This document shows, piece after piece, positions 7,689 through 14,295 of a DNA stretch of 14,295 nt. This DNA comes from Clostridia bacterium. GTDB lineage: Bacteria > Bacillota > Clostridia > Oscillospirales > CAG-272. How positions within the stretch are numbered: position 1 is the stretch's first letter; each line of letters opens with the position of its first letter. The stretch covers positions 1 through 14,295 of the forward strand of contig JAGAFM010000143.1 in NCBI GenBank assembly GCA_017612655.1, written 5' to 3'. A program made the position numbers and the translations under genes. The notes beneath the pieces are model-generated. The model was not told the origin of the DNA. It ran no database searches and was given only the letters and a program-made list of their open reading frames with translations.

Positions 7689-8905
7689 GGAACAAGCCTG
7701 AACTGCTCTCCCCGGCGGGGAGCATGGAAAAACTGAAGGCCGCCCTCCTCTACGGGGCTGACGCGGTTTACCTGGCGGGCACCGCGTTCGGAATGCGGTC
7801 CGCCGCCGCCAATTTCAACGAAGAGGAACTCGCTTCCGCCATCGCGCTTGCCCATCAGAGCGGGAAACGGGTTTATCTGACCGTCAATACCATGCCCAGG
7901 GAGGAGGAATACCCCTCCCTGCTCTCCTTTCTTTCCTGTGTTTCCGCACTGGGACCGGACGCCTACATCATCGGAGATCTAGGCGTCTTTTCCTGTGTCC
8001 GCAGAATGCTCCCGGACGCAGAGATTCATGTTTCCACCCAGATGAGCTGCGTCTCCTCCGAAGCGGCCAGAATGTGGCACTCGCTCGGGGCCAAACGCAT
8101 CGTCCTCGCACGGGAACTGACCCTGTCGGAGATCCGGTCAATCCGGGAAACCGTTCCGGAGGACGTGGAACTGGAAGTCTTCATTCACGGTTCCATGTGC
8201 GTCTCTTATTCTGGAAGGTGTCTGCTTTCCAACTACTTCACCGGGCGGGACGGAAACCGCGGGCAGTGCGCACAGCCCTGCCGGTGGAATTACCGCCTGA
8301 CGGAGGAGTTCCGGCCGGACGATCCGGTCCCCGTGGAAGAAACCGCGGACGGGACGTTTATCATGAGTTCCAAGGATCTCTGCATGATCGAGCATATTCC
8401 GGAGCTGGTACAGGCAGGCATCGACAGCTTCAAAATCGAGGGACGGATGAAAAGCGCCTACTACACCGCCGTTGTGACCAACTCCTACCGGATTGCCATC
8501 GACCGCTACTGTTCCGATCCGGAGGGGTACCGGTTTGATCCGGTTCTCCTGGAGGAACTGGAAAGCGTCAGCCACAGGGAGTACGCAACCGGGTATTTCT
8601 TTGACAGAACCGACAAAAATGCACAGACGGTGTCCGCCCCGGGATACCTGCGGGAAAAGGCCTATTTGGCCGTTGCAACCGGATACGATCCGGAGACGGG
8701 GCGCGCCTCCTTTCTCCAGCGGAATAAAGTTGTAAACGAGACGGATGCGGAACTCCTTTCCCCGGGACAGCCCGGCAGAAAACTCCGGGTTTCGGACATG
8801 AGAGACGCGGAGGGGTGTCCGATTCCTTCCGCCCCGCATCCTTTTCAGGCCTTTTCCGTTCCGGTTCCCTTCCCGGTCCGGGAGGGAGATATTCTCCGAT
8901 CCTAG
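7685..8905 (+). CDS. trhP: U32-family tRNA U34 hydroxylation protein, TrhP/YegQ-like
   Basis: This 406-residue protein belongs to the U32 'peptidase' family. The U32 signature spans 164-182, with EVFIHGSMC, Gly177 and Cys179. Cys172, Cys179, Cys195 (GQCAQPC) and Cys199 fit the four-cysteine iron-sulfur arrangement reported for TrhP and RlhA. The N-terminus ELLSPAGSMEKLKAAL and GADAVYLAG are the usual TIM-barrel opening. E. coli TrhP (YegQ) and B. subtilis YrrN/YrrO make 5-hydroxyuridine at the tRNA wobble position using prephenate. The length and the location directly after mltG match the Bacillus yrrL-yrrN/yrrO neighbourhood, which supports TrhP over collagenase-like labels. The methyltransferase gene trmR that usually separates them is absent. 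The start is an ATGA overlap with mltG, and the nearest AAGGAG is 17 bases away, so translation is probably coupled. RlhA-type 23S rRNA hydroxylation is the main alternative. Confidence 0.88.
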   Translation: MRNKPELLSPAGSMEKLKAALLYGADAVYLAGTAFGMRSAAANFNEEELASAIALAHQSGKRVYLTVNTMPREEEYPSLLSFLSCVSALGPDAYIIGDLGVFSCVRRMLPDAEIHVSTQMSCVSSEAARMWHSLGAKRIVLARELTLSEIRSIRETVPEDVELEVFIHGSMCVSYSGRCLLSNYFTGRDGNRGQCAQPCRWNYRLTEEFRPDDPVPVEETADGTFIMSSKDLCMIEHIPELVQAGIDSFKIEGRMKSAYYTAVVTNSYRIAIDRYCSDPEGYRFDPVLLEELESVSHREYATGYFFDRTDKNAQTVSAPGYLREKAYLAVATGYDPETGRASFLQRNKVVNETDAELLSPGQPGRKLRVSDMRDAEGCPIPSAPHPFQAFSVPVPFPVREGDILRS

Positions 8906-8977
8906 CGCATCAATCCGAACGAAAGGAAAAACGCCTCTTTCCCCGTCGCAGACCGGGAACCGGCGCGGGCAGCCGCT

Positions 8978-11344
8978 TTGAAGCTGATTATTGCGGAAAA
9001 GCCGAGTCTTGGAAAGAATATCGCGAACGCCCTCGGCGCACGGGAGCGGGGAGACGGTTATCTTTCTGGAAACGGCTATCTCGTCACCTGGGCGTTCGGT
9101 CATCTGTTCTCTCTCTCCGATCCCGAGGAATACGCCTCGTTCGGAACCCGTTCGGACGGACAGTCGCCGGAAACCGTCAAAACGACGAAAAAAGGAAAGC
9201 CGGTCTGGCGGATGGAGGATCTTCCTTTCTTTCCGCACCCGTTCTCTTTTGAACTGCGGAAGGACTCGACCCCCCGGTCAGGCGGGAAGAAAGGGAACAA
9301 GGATTCCTCATCCGGAGGATCCTATGCTTCGGGCGGAATCAAGAAGCAGTTCAAAACAATCCGGTCCCTCTGCCTGAGGGACGACGTGGACTGCATCGTG
9401 AACGCAGGAGACGCCGACCGGGAAGGCGAAATCATCATCCGCCTGATTCTGGACCACGTGTTTTCCAAAGAAAAAAAGCCGGTTCTGCGCCTATGGCTTC
9501 CGGATCAGACCGAGGAAACCATCAACGAGGCGGCCCGGACCATGCAGGAGGATTCCGCCTTCGACAATCTGGCAAACGAGGGAATGGCGAGGACCTGCAT
9601 CGACTGGCTCTACGGCATCAATCTGAGCCGGTACGCTACCCTGAAAAGCGGTCATTTTCTCCGGGTCGGCAGAGTCATCGTCCCGATCGTCCGGGCGATC
9701 TACGACAGGGACATGGAAATCCGCGCCTTCCGTCCCACCAAATACTACTCCGTGGTCTCGTCCGAGAAAACGAAAAACGAGACGGTGGAGCTGACCTCCT
9801 CCAAACGCTTCTCTGGGGAAGAGCGGGACGCGGCGGAAGCCCTGTGCTCCGAGTACAACGAAGGGACCGCCACCGTGGAGTCCGTAAAGAAGAAGCAGGA
9901 GAAACTGTTCCCGGACAAACTGTTTTCCCTGTCCAAACTGCAGAGTTTCCACGGAAAACGGTTTAAAATGCCGATGGAGAAAAGTCTCTCCGTTCTTCAG
10001 ACTCTTTACGAGGCGGGATATGTTACCTACCCCAGAACGAACTCGGAATACCTGGCAGAAGCGGAGAAAGACAAAATCCGGGGCGTTCTGAGAACCCTGG
10101 GGGAAAAAGGATATCAGGTCCGGTTCAAGGATTCCAAGGCAATTTTCGACGATAAGAAAATCGAGTCCCATTCCGCCATTACCCCGACGAAAAAAATCCC
10201 GAATCCGACCGCCCTGACCGAAGATCAGGCTCTCGTCTACAAAACCGTGCTCCGCCGTTTCGTCGCCGTATTCTGTGCGCAGGACTGCATCACGGAAAAA
10301 ACCGAGCTGAAAGTCCGGCTGGAAAAAGACGGGGATGTGCTGGAAACCTTTACGCTCCGCGGCACCGTCATTTCGGAACCGGGATGGACCCGGTACGAAG
10401 AACCTGCCAGACGGTTCAAAACGCTCCCCGCGCTGTCGGAGGGAGAAACCGTCTCAATACACTTCCAGCCCGTGGAACGGGAAACCGAGCCCCCTTCCCA
10501 CTATACCATTGAAACCCTGAACCAGTTTTTAAAGAATCCGTTCCGGGAGGAAATGAAGGGGAAAGGCACGGCAGCGTCCAATCCGGATACGCCGGATCCG
10601 GACTCTGTCGGCTCCTCCGACGAAGCGGAATACCGCGCGATTATGGAAGGGACGGAAATCGGAACGGAAGCGACGCGGACCGGGATCATCGGAAACGCGA
10701 TCAGCAGCGGTTATATCCAGCTGAAGAAAGACAGTTATCTCATTCTTCCGGAAGGAGAGTATTTCGTCCAGACGCTGGAAAAACTTCAGATCGCCCTTGA
10801 CAAAACAAAGACCGTGGCGCTCGGCCAGTCGCTGAAGCACGTATACCACGGAGACCTTTCCGTCGACGACTGCGTTGCCCGCGCGGAGGAGGAAATCCGA
10901 TCCATATTTGCCCTGGGCGCCTCCATTCAAATGGAGAAGAAAGCCTATCAGCCGAAGGCTCCGAAAAAGGGCGCAAAAAAAGAGACGGTCGGCCCGGGAG
11001 GCGTTTCACTGGGCGCCTGCCCGATCTGCGGTTCCGACGTGGTTCGCGGAAAAACCGCCTACGGCTGTCTGGGATACAAACACGGATGCGGATTCCGGAC
11101 CGGGATTCGGATCTGTTCGCGGGAAATCACGCCGGAGGAAATCTCTCTCCTTCTGAAAGAGGGAAAGACCCCTCTCCTGAAGGGATTCGTATCCACCCGA
11201 ACCGGAAAACCGTTCGACGCCTATCTCGTTCTGAACAACGGGCGGGCAGTGTTTGATTTTGAGAACAGGGGGACGCATGAAACCGACAATTCGGCAGACC
11301 GTCCGGAACCTCCTTCAGGAGGATCCGTACCTGACTCCGTATGA
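8978..11344 (+). CDS. topB: DNA topoisomerase III (type IA), divergent clostridial form
   Basis: This 788-residue type IA topoisomerase cuts one DNA strand and passes another, decatenating replication or recombination intermediates. The TOPRIM domain opens with IIAEKPSLGK (Glu7) and has the metal-binding triad in GDADREGE (Asp145, Asp147, Glu151). The catalytic tyrosine is Tyr351 in TYPRTNSEYL. A C-terminal C4 zinc ribbon uses Cys681, Cys684, Cys697 and Cys704 and is followed by a topoisomerase C-terminal repeat. The usual GTPATR element reads GTEATR (562-567). A Gly/Ser/Lys-rich insert lies at 95-120, and another acidic insert near 527-550. The start is TTG with MKLIIAEKPS at the expected place; the ribosome binding site is weak. 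The gap from the previous gene is 72 bases with no promoter I can support. The last 22 codons overlap the branching enzyme. No conjugative or phage genes are nearby, so this looks chromosomal rather than element-borne. Confidence 0.94.
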   Translation: MKLIIAEKPSLGKNIANALGARERGDGYLSGNGYLVTWAFGHLFSLSDPEEYASFGTRSDGQSPETVKTTKKGKPVWRMEDLPFFPHPFSFELRKDSTPRSGGKKGNKDSSSGGSYASGGIKKQFKTIRSLCLRDDVDCIVNAGDADREGEIIIRLILDHVFSKEKKPVLRLWLPDQTEETINEAARTMQEDSAFDNLANEGMARTCIDWLYGINLSRYATLKSGHFLRVGRVIVPIVRAIYDRDMEIRAFRPTKYYSVVSSEKTKNETVELTSSKRFSGEERDAAEALCSEYNEGTATVESVKKKQEKLFPDKLFSLSKLQSFHGKRFKMPMEKSLSVLQTLYEAGYVTYPRTNSEYLAEAEKDKIRGVLRTLGEKGYQVRFKDSKAIFDDKKIESHSAITPTKKIPNPTALTEDQALVYKTVLRRFVAVFCAQDCITEKTELKVRLEKDGDVLETFTLRGTVISEPGWTRYEEPARRFKTLPALSEGETVSIHFQPVERETEPPSHYTIETLNQFLKNPFREEMKGKGTAASNPDTPDPDSVGSSDEAEYRAIMEGTEIGTEATRTGIIGNAISSGYIQLKKDSYLILPEGEYFVQTLEKLQIALDKTKTVALGQSLKHVYHGDLSVDDCVARAEEEIRSIFALGASIQMEKKAYQPKAPKKGAKKETVGPGGVSLGACPICGSDVVRGKTAYGCLGYKHGCGFRTGIRICSREITPEEISLLLKEGKTPLLKGFVSTRTGKPFDAYLVLNNGRAVFDFENRGTHETDNSADRPEPPSGGSVPDSV
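11267..11273 (+). promoter_or_regulatory. Ribosome binding site for the branching enzyme
   Basis: AGGGGGA lies about 4 bases before the ATG at 11277, inside the 3' end of topB. It favours this ATG over an in-frame TTG at 11253. Confidence 0.6.
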
Positions 11345-13298
11345 ATCCGAACTGGAACTCCAGCTGGAGCGGCTGGCCCGGGTCCGAAGCGCTGTCCTGA
11401 AAGACCGCTCTCCGTCGGAATTTGCCAACGGATATCTGTATTACGGTTTTCAGAAGGCAGAAACGGAGTGGATCTTCCGGGAGTGGCTTCCTGCCGCGGA
11501 CCGTGTGTTTCTCATGGGAGATTTCAACGGATGGAACCAAAACTCCCATCCCCTGACCCGATTGCCGGGAGGGGACTGGGAACTGCGTCTTCCCCTGTCA
11601 GCCCTGTCTCACGGCCAGTATGTCAAACTTTTGGTGGAACACGGCGGAGACTGCTTTGAACGCATTCCCGCCTATATCCGCCGCGCAACGCTGGATCCGT
11701 GCACTTCCCGGCTCTGCGGACAGATCTGGATGCCGGAGAATCCCTTTCCCTGGACGGATCAGGGTTTTTGCGGCCGGAAACCGGACGCCCCGCTCCTGAT
11801 CTACGAAGCGCACGTGGGAATGGCTCAGGAGAAAGAGGGCATCGGAACCTACCGCGAATTCGCCGAACGGATTCTGCCCCGGATTGCGGAACACGGGTAC
11901 AACACAGTCCAGCTCATGGCCATCCAGGAACACCCCTACTATGCTTCCTTCGGGTATCAGATCACCAATCTGTTTGCCCCCTCCCACCGGTTCGGAACGC
12001 CGGAGGACCTGAAGTATCTGATCAATGAGGCGCACCGCCTCGGCCTTTCTGTCCTGCTGGACATTGTGCATGCTCACGCCAGCGGGAACGAGGGGGAGGG
12101 TCTCTTCCGCCAGGACGGCTCGGACGGATATTTCCTTCCGGGAGAACGCGGACGCCATCCCGCTTGGGGAACCCTCCTTTACGATTACGGAAAAGGAGAA
12201 GTGCTTCACTTCCTTCTTTCCAACCTTAAATACTGGCTGACCGAGTTTCACGTGGACGGATTCCGGTTTGACGGCGTTACCTCCATGCTGTATCAGGATC
12301 ACGGACTGGGACGGGCTTTCACGGATTACGGAATGTATTACGGACTGAACACCAATCTGGACGCGCTGACTTATCTCCGCCTCGCCAATGATCTGGTGCA
12401 TGAAGTCCTTCCGAGGGCGGTCACCGTCGCGGAAGAGATGAGCGGCATGCCCGGCATGTGCCTCCCCCTGAACCGGGGCGGCGTCGGATTTGACTACCGT
12501 CTGGCCATGGGAATCCCCGACACCTGGATTCGTCTCGTCAAGGATGTCCGGTTCGAAGACTGGGATCTTTTTTCCCTGCATCACGAACTGACCACGCACC
12601 GGACGGGAGAAAAGTCCGTTTCCTATTGTGAATCCCACGACCAGGCGCTGGTCGGAGATCTGACCCTCATTTTCCGGATCGCGCGCAGTGAAATGTACAC
12701 CGGCATGAGCACCGGCTCCGAGAACGAACGGGTGGATATCGCCTGCGATTATCACAAAATCATTCGGTTTGCCACTCTTTTCTCGGCACAGGGCGGATAC
12801 CTGAATTTCATGGGAAACGAATTCGGCCATCCGGAGTGGATCGATTTCCCCAGAGAAGGAAACGGATGGAGTTATCTGTACGCCAGGAGACAGTGGTCGC
12901 TTGCAGAAGACCCGTTCCTCCGCTACCGGTTTCTCGATCGATTTGACCGTGCCATCATCGCGCTGGCCGCAAGCCTTCCGATCCTCGAGCCGGACAATTC
13001 CTCCGCTGTGTGGATCGACAATCAGAGGAAGATCCTTTCCTTCGCCCGGGCGGGACTTCTCTTCGTCGTCAACTTTCATCCGACCGTCTCCGCAACAGAC
13101 GCATTCGTTCCGGTTCCGGACGGTTCCCGGGCCGAGTACCGCGTCATCCTTTCGAGCGACAGTCCGGATTTCGGAGGACAGGGGCGGATTTCCGAACACT
13201 ATCTGTACGCTCCCGAAAAGAGAGGAGACCGACTGGGATTCCCCTTTTATCTTCCCTGCCGCAGCGCCGCGGTTCTTGCTCCGGTTTCCCGCGGATAA
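11277..13298 (+). CDS. glgB: 1,4-alpha-glucan branching enzyme, eukaryotic GBE1-like (GH13_8 type)
   Basis: This 673-residue cytoplasmic GH13 enzyme forms alpha-1,6 branches in glycogen. The N-terminus has the DPYLTPYE element typical of eukaryotic-type branching enzymes. A CBM48 domain follows, with EFANGYLYYGF, FREWLPAA and MGDFNGW. Catalytic regions are DIVHAHAS (region I, Asp262), GFRFDGVTSMLY (nucleophile Asp332), VAEEMSGMPG (acid/base Glu386) and ESHDQALVGD (His454, Asp455). MGNEFGHPEWIDFPREGNGW and the NFHP segment in the C-terminal beta domain also match GBE1. E. coli-type GlgB uses different wording at these sites, so I place this protein in the eukaryotic-like branch. No other glycogen gene (glgA, glgC, glgP) lies in the window. 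The start overlaps topB by 68 bases. A bidirectional terminator begins 9 bases after its stop. Confidence 0.93.
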   Translation: MKPTIRQTVRNLLQEDPYLTPYESELELQLERLARVRSAVLKDRSPSEFANGYLYYGFQKAETEWIFREWLPAADRVFLMGDFNGWNQNSHPLTRLPGGDWELRLPLSALSHGQYVKLLVEHGGDCFERIPAYIRRATLDPCTSRLCGQIWMPENPFPWTDQGFCGRKPDAPLLIYEAHVGMAQEKEGIGTYREFAERILPRIAEHGYNTVQLMAIQEHPYYASFGYQITNLFAPSHRFGTPEDLKYLINEAHRLGLSVLLDIVHAHASGNEGEGLFRQDGSDGYFLPGERGRHPAWGTLLYDYGKGEVLHFLLSNLKYWLTEFHVDGFRFDGVTSMLYQDHGLGRAFTDYGMYYGLNTNLDALTYLRLANDLVHEVLPRAVTVAEEMSGMPGMCLPLNRGGVGFDYRLAMGIPDTWIRLVKDVRFEDWDLFSLHHELTTHRTGEKSVSYCESHDQALVGDLTLIFRIARSEMYTGMSTGSENERVDIACDYHKIIRFATLFSAQGGYLNFMGNEFGHPEWIDFPREGNGWSYLYARRQWSLAEDPFLRYRFLDRFDRAIIALAASLPILEPDNSSAVWIDNQRKILSFARAGLLFVVNFHPTVSATDAFVPVPDGSRAEYRVILSSDSPDFGGQGRISEHYLYAPEKRGDRLGFPFYLPCRSAAVLAPVSRG

Positions 13299-13307
13299 AA
13301 AGAAATC

Positions 13308-13343
13308 ATCCCGGGTCGCGGATAATTATCCGTGATCCGGGAT
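13308..13343. terminator. Bidirectional intrinsic terminator between convergent genes
   Basis: Two 16-base arms (13308-13323 and 13328-13343) flank an AATT loop. In plus-strand RNA all 16 positions pair, two of them as G-U. In minus-strand RNA the same two positions become A-C mismatches, leaving 14 pairs. The tail is poor on the plus strand (TTCTCTATT) but good on the minus strand (ATTTCTTTTTAT, from 13306 down to 13295), where it overlaps the stop codon of the branching enzyme. It probably serves both converging transcripts. Confidence 0.85.
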
Positions 13344-13368
13344 TCTCTATTGGGATCCGTTTTCCCGG

Positions 13369-13872
13369 TCAACCGGGACGGATCCCCTTTTCCAGTTTGA
13401 GAAGCGTTTCTTTTCTGTCGACACCGGCCGCGTATCCGGTCAGCCTCCCGTCGGAACCGATCACGCGGTGACATGGGATGATCAAAGAGATCGGATTGTG
13501 ACTGACCGCGCCCCCGACCGCACGGGCCGCGGGAAGCGTCCGTCCCTCGATTCTGGCAATGCGTCCGGCAATCTCCCCGTAGGTTACGGTTTCCCCGTAA
13601 GGGATGGCCTCGAGCATTTTCCATACAGCCCGCCGAAACTCCGATCCCTTCGGGGAGACCGGCTGGAACACTCCGGGATCTCTTCCCGCGAAATAGCAGT
13701 TCAGCCAGCGAACCGCTTCCTCGAAAATCGGAAGATCCCGTTCCAGAAAAACATCCGCAAGGGTTTCCCTGTCAAATCGCTGACCTGAAAACCAGAGCCC
13801 GGTCAATGCCGATCCGTCACTGGCAAGCGTGATTCGTCCGAGCGGCGACCCGATGAGTTTGATATACTCCAT
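13369..13872 (-). CDS. ogt: Methylated-DNA--[protein]-cysteine S-methyltransferase (MGMT/Ogt)
   Basis: This 167-residue suicide DNA repair protein transfers the alkyl group from O6-alkylguanine or O4-alkylthymine to its own cysteine. The acceptor is Cys134 in IPCHRVIG. The helix-turn-helix that carries the Arg finger lies upstream (about 95-125), including IPYGETVTYGEIA and RAVGGAVSHNPIS. The Asn126 hinge residue is present. The short N-terminal domain starts MEYIKLIGSPLG, as family members usually do, so the ATG at 13872 is preferred. The frame also extends to a TTG at 13893, which would overlap the preceding gene by 4 bases, but it lacks a good ribosome binding site. No AdaA-type N-terminal domain is present, so this is a plain Ogt-like repair enzyme. 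It is transcribed after the shikimate kinase-like gene, 17 bases apart, and ends 25 bases before the terminator. Confidence 0.94.
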   Translation of the reverse strand: MEYIKLIGSPLGRITLASDGSALTGLWFSGQRFDRETLADVFLERDLPIFEEAVRWLNCYFAGRDPGVFQPVSPKGSEFRRAVWKMLEAIPYGETVTYGEIAGRIARIEGRTLPAARAVGGAVSHNPISLIIPCHRVIGSDGRLTGYAAGVDRKETLLKLEKGIRPG

Positions 13873-13889
13873 TCCCCCAGCCGGCCTCG

Positions 13890-14295
13890 TCAAAGTCCGG
13901 CAATGATTTGGGACACGGTATCCTCTATGGACCGTCCCTTTTCAAAAACCGTCTGATCCGCATACGCTTCGTAAAGGGGAACCCGCTCGTCATACAGTCC
14001 TCTCAGCGACTGTCCTTCCCGCAGAACGACGCCGCACTGTCTGAGGGAAGACAGCCTTCCGGAAAGAGTCGGAAAATCGACCGAAAGATAGATGATCCGT
14101 CCGATTGCCTTCAGATGGGTCATGGCCTCTTTTCCGTAGACCACGCTCCCTCCTGTGGCAATGACACAGTGATCCGTCCGAATGGAACAGCAGACCTCCT
14201 CTTCCGTTTGGAGAAAACCGTCTATCCCCTTCCAAGCAATCAAATCACAGAGTTTCATCCCGGTCTTTTTCTGAATCAGAAGATCCGTATCCAGA
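13890..14295 (-). CDS. Shikimate kinase-like P-loop kinase, 5' end off window
   Basis: The visible 134 codons are the C-terminal three quarters of a small kinase of the shikimate kinase/AroK fold; the frame stays open to the right edge, so the P-loop is not seen. It begins LDTDLLIQKKTG, matching the family's F-D-x-D element with both acidic residues kept. GFLQTEEE aligns with the canonical F-R-x-x-E shikimate-binding helix but has Leu where the Arg normally sits. ATGGSVVYG replaces the usual GGG loop with GGS. The LID region RQCGVVLREG lacks the RPLL wording. DERVPLYEAYAD keeps the nucleotide-side Arg and the R-x-P-L-Y motif. The altered substrate pocket means shikimate may not be the substrate; a related small-molecule kinase is possible. 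An internal ATG at 14256-14258 is not the start, because conserved residues continue upstream of it. It is probably co-transcribed with the methyltransferase. Confidence 0.82.
   Translation of the reverse strand, partial: LDTDLLIQKKTGMKLCDLIAWKGIDGFLQTEEEVCCSIRTDHCVIATGGSVVYGKEAMTHLKAIGRIIYLSVDFPTLSGRLSSLRQCGVVLREGQSLRGLYDERVPLYEAYADQTVFEKGRSIEDTVSQIIAGL

Noticed and set aside
8906..8977. Gap between the U32 gene and topB, examined for a promoter or terminator.
   Set aside because: Only a weak GGAAA/TTTCC pairing is present, with no T run and no believable -35/-10 pair.
8138..9238. Minus-strand open frame (366 codons) spanning the U32/topB junction.
   Set aside because: It covers two confident genes in antisense, and no domain or ribosome binding site was seen.
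8978..11344. Topoisomerase III as a sign of an integrative or conjugative element.
   Set aside because: No relaxase, integrase, type IV secretion or repeat boundaries are in the window, and the neighbours are housekeeping genes in a compact run.
11598..13199. Long minus-strand open frame (533 codons) opposite the branching enzyme.
   Set aside because: It is fully antisense to a gene with intact catalytic motifs and has no family resemblance.

Overview
The window looks like ordinary chromosome from a Gram-positive bacterium of the Clostridia, possibly the Oscillospiraceae or a nearby group. The evidence is strong AAGGAGG-type ribosome binding sites, TTG and GTG starts beside ATG, moderately GC-rich codon use, an FtsK/SpoIIIE translocase of Firmicutes type, and an mltG gene directly followed by a trhP-type U32 gene, an arrangement like the Bacillus yrrL-yrrN region. 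The taxonomic placement is inference from protein character, not from a search. I see no rRNA, tRNA, CRISPR array, insertion sequence, integrase or phage gene.

Layout. Bases 2-271 hold the 3' end of a PfkB-family sugar kinase. A short leader with a nested hairpin follows (310-351). From 378 to 13298 nine genes run on the plus strand with very little space between them: ftsK/spoIIIE, thymidylate kinase, a DJ-1/PfpI protein, 5-formyltetrahydrofolate cyclo-ligase, a CPBP membrane protein, mltG, the U32-family trhP-like gene, a topoisomerase III and a glycogen branching enzyme of eukaryotic GBE1 type. Four junctions overlap (tmk/DJ-1, cyclo-ligase/CPBP, mltG/U32, topB/branching enzyme), and the largest gap is 72 bases. 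A strong imperfect inverted repeat (13308-13343) closes this run. Two minus-strand genes converge on it: a methylated-DNA--protein-cysteine methyltransferase and, running off the right edge, a divergent shikimate kinase-like protein.

How the genes fit together. The set is mostly housekeeping: chromosome segregation and topology (FtsK, TopB), nucleotide and folate metabolism (Tmk, cyclo-ligase), cell wall (MltG), wobble-uridine tRNA modification (TrhP-like), storage polysaccharide (branching enzyme) and DNA repair (MGMT). The tight packing suggests long shared transcripts rather than one pathway.

I did not find a clear undescribed system. The points most worth a second look are: four tandem 17-18-residue helical repeats in the cytoplasmic N-terminus of MltG; the shikimate kinase-like protein, which lacks the usual shikimate-binding Arg and has GGS in place of GGG; the eukaryotic-type branching enzyme whose start overprints the tail of a divergent topoisomerase III; and the missing trmR between mltG and trhP.
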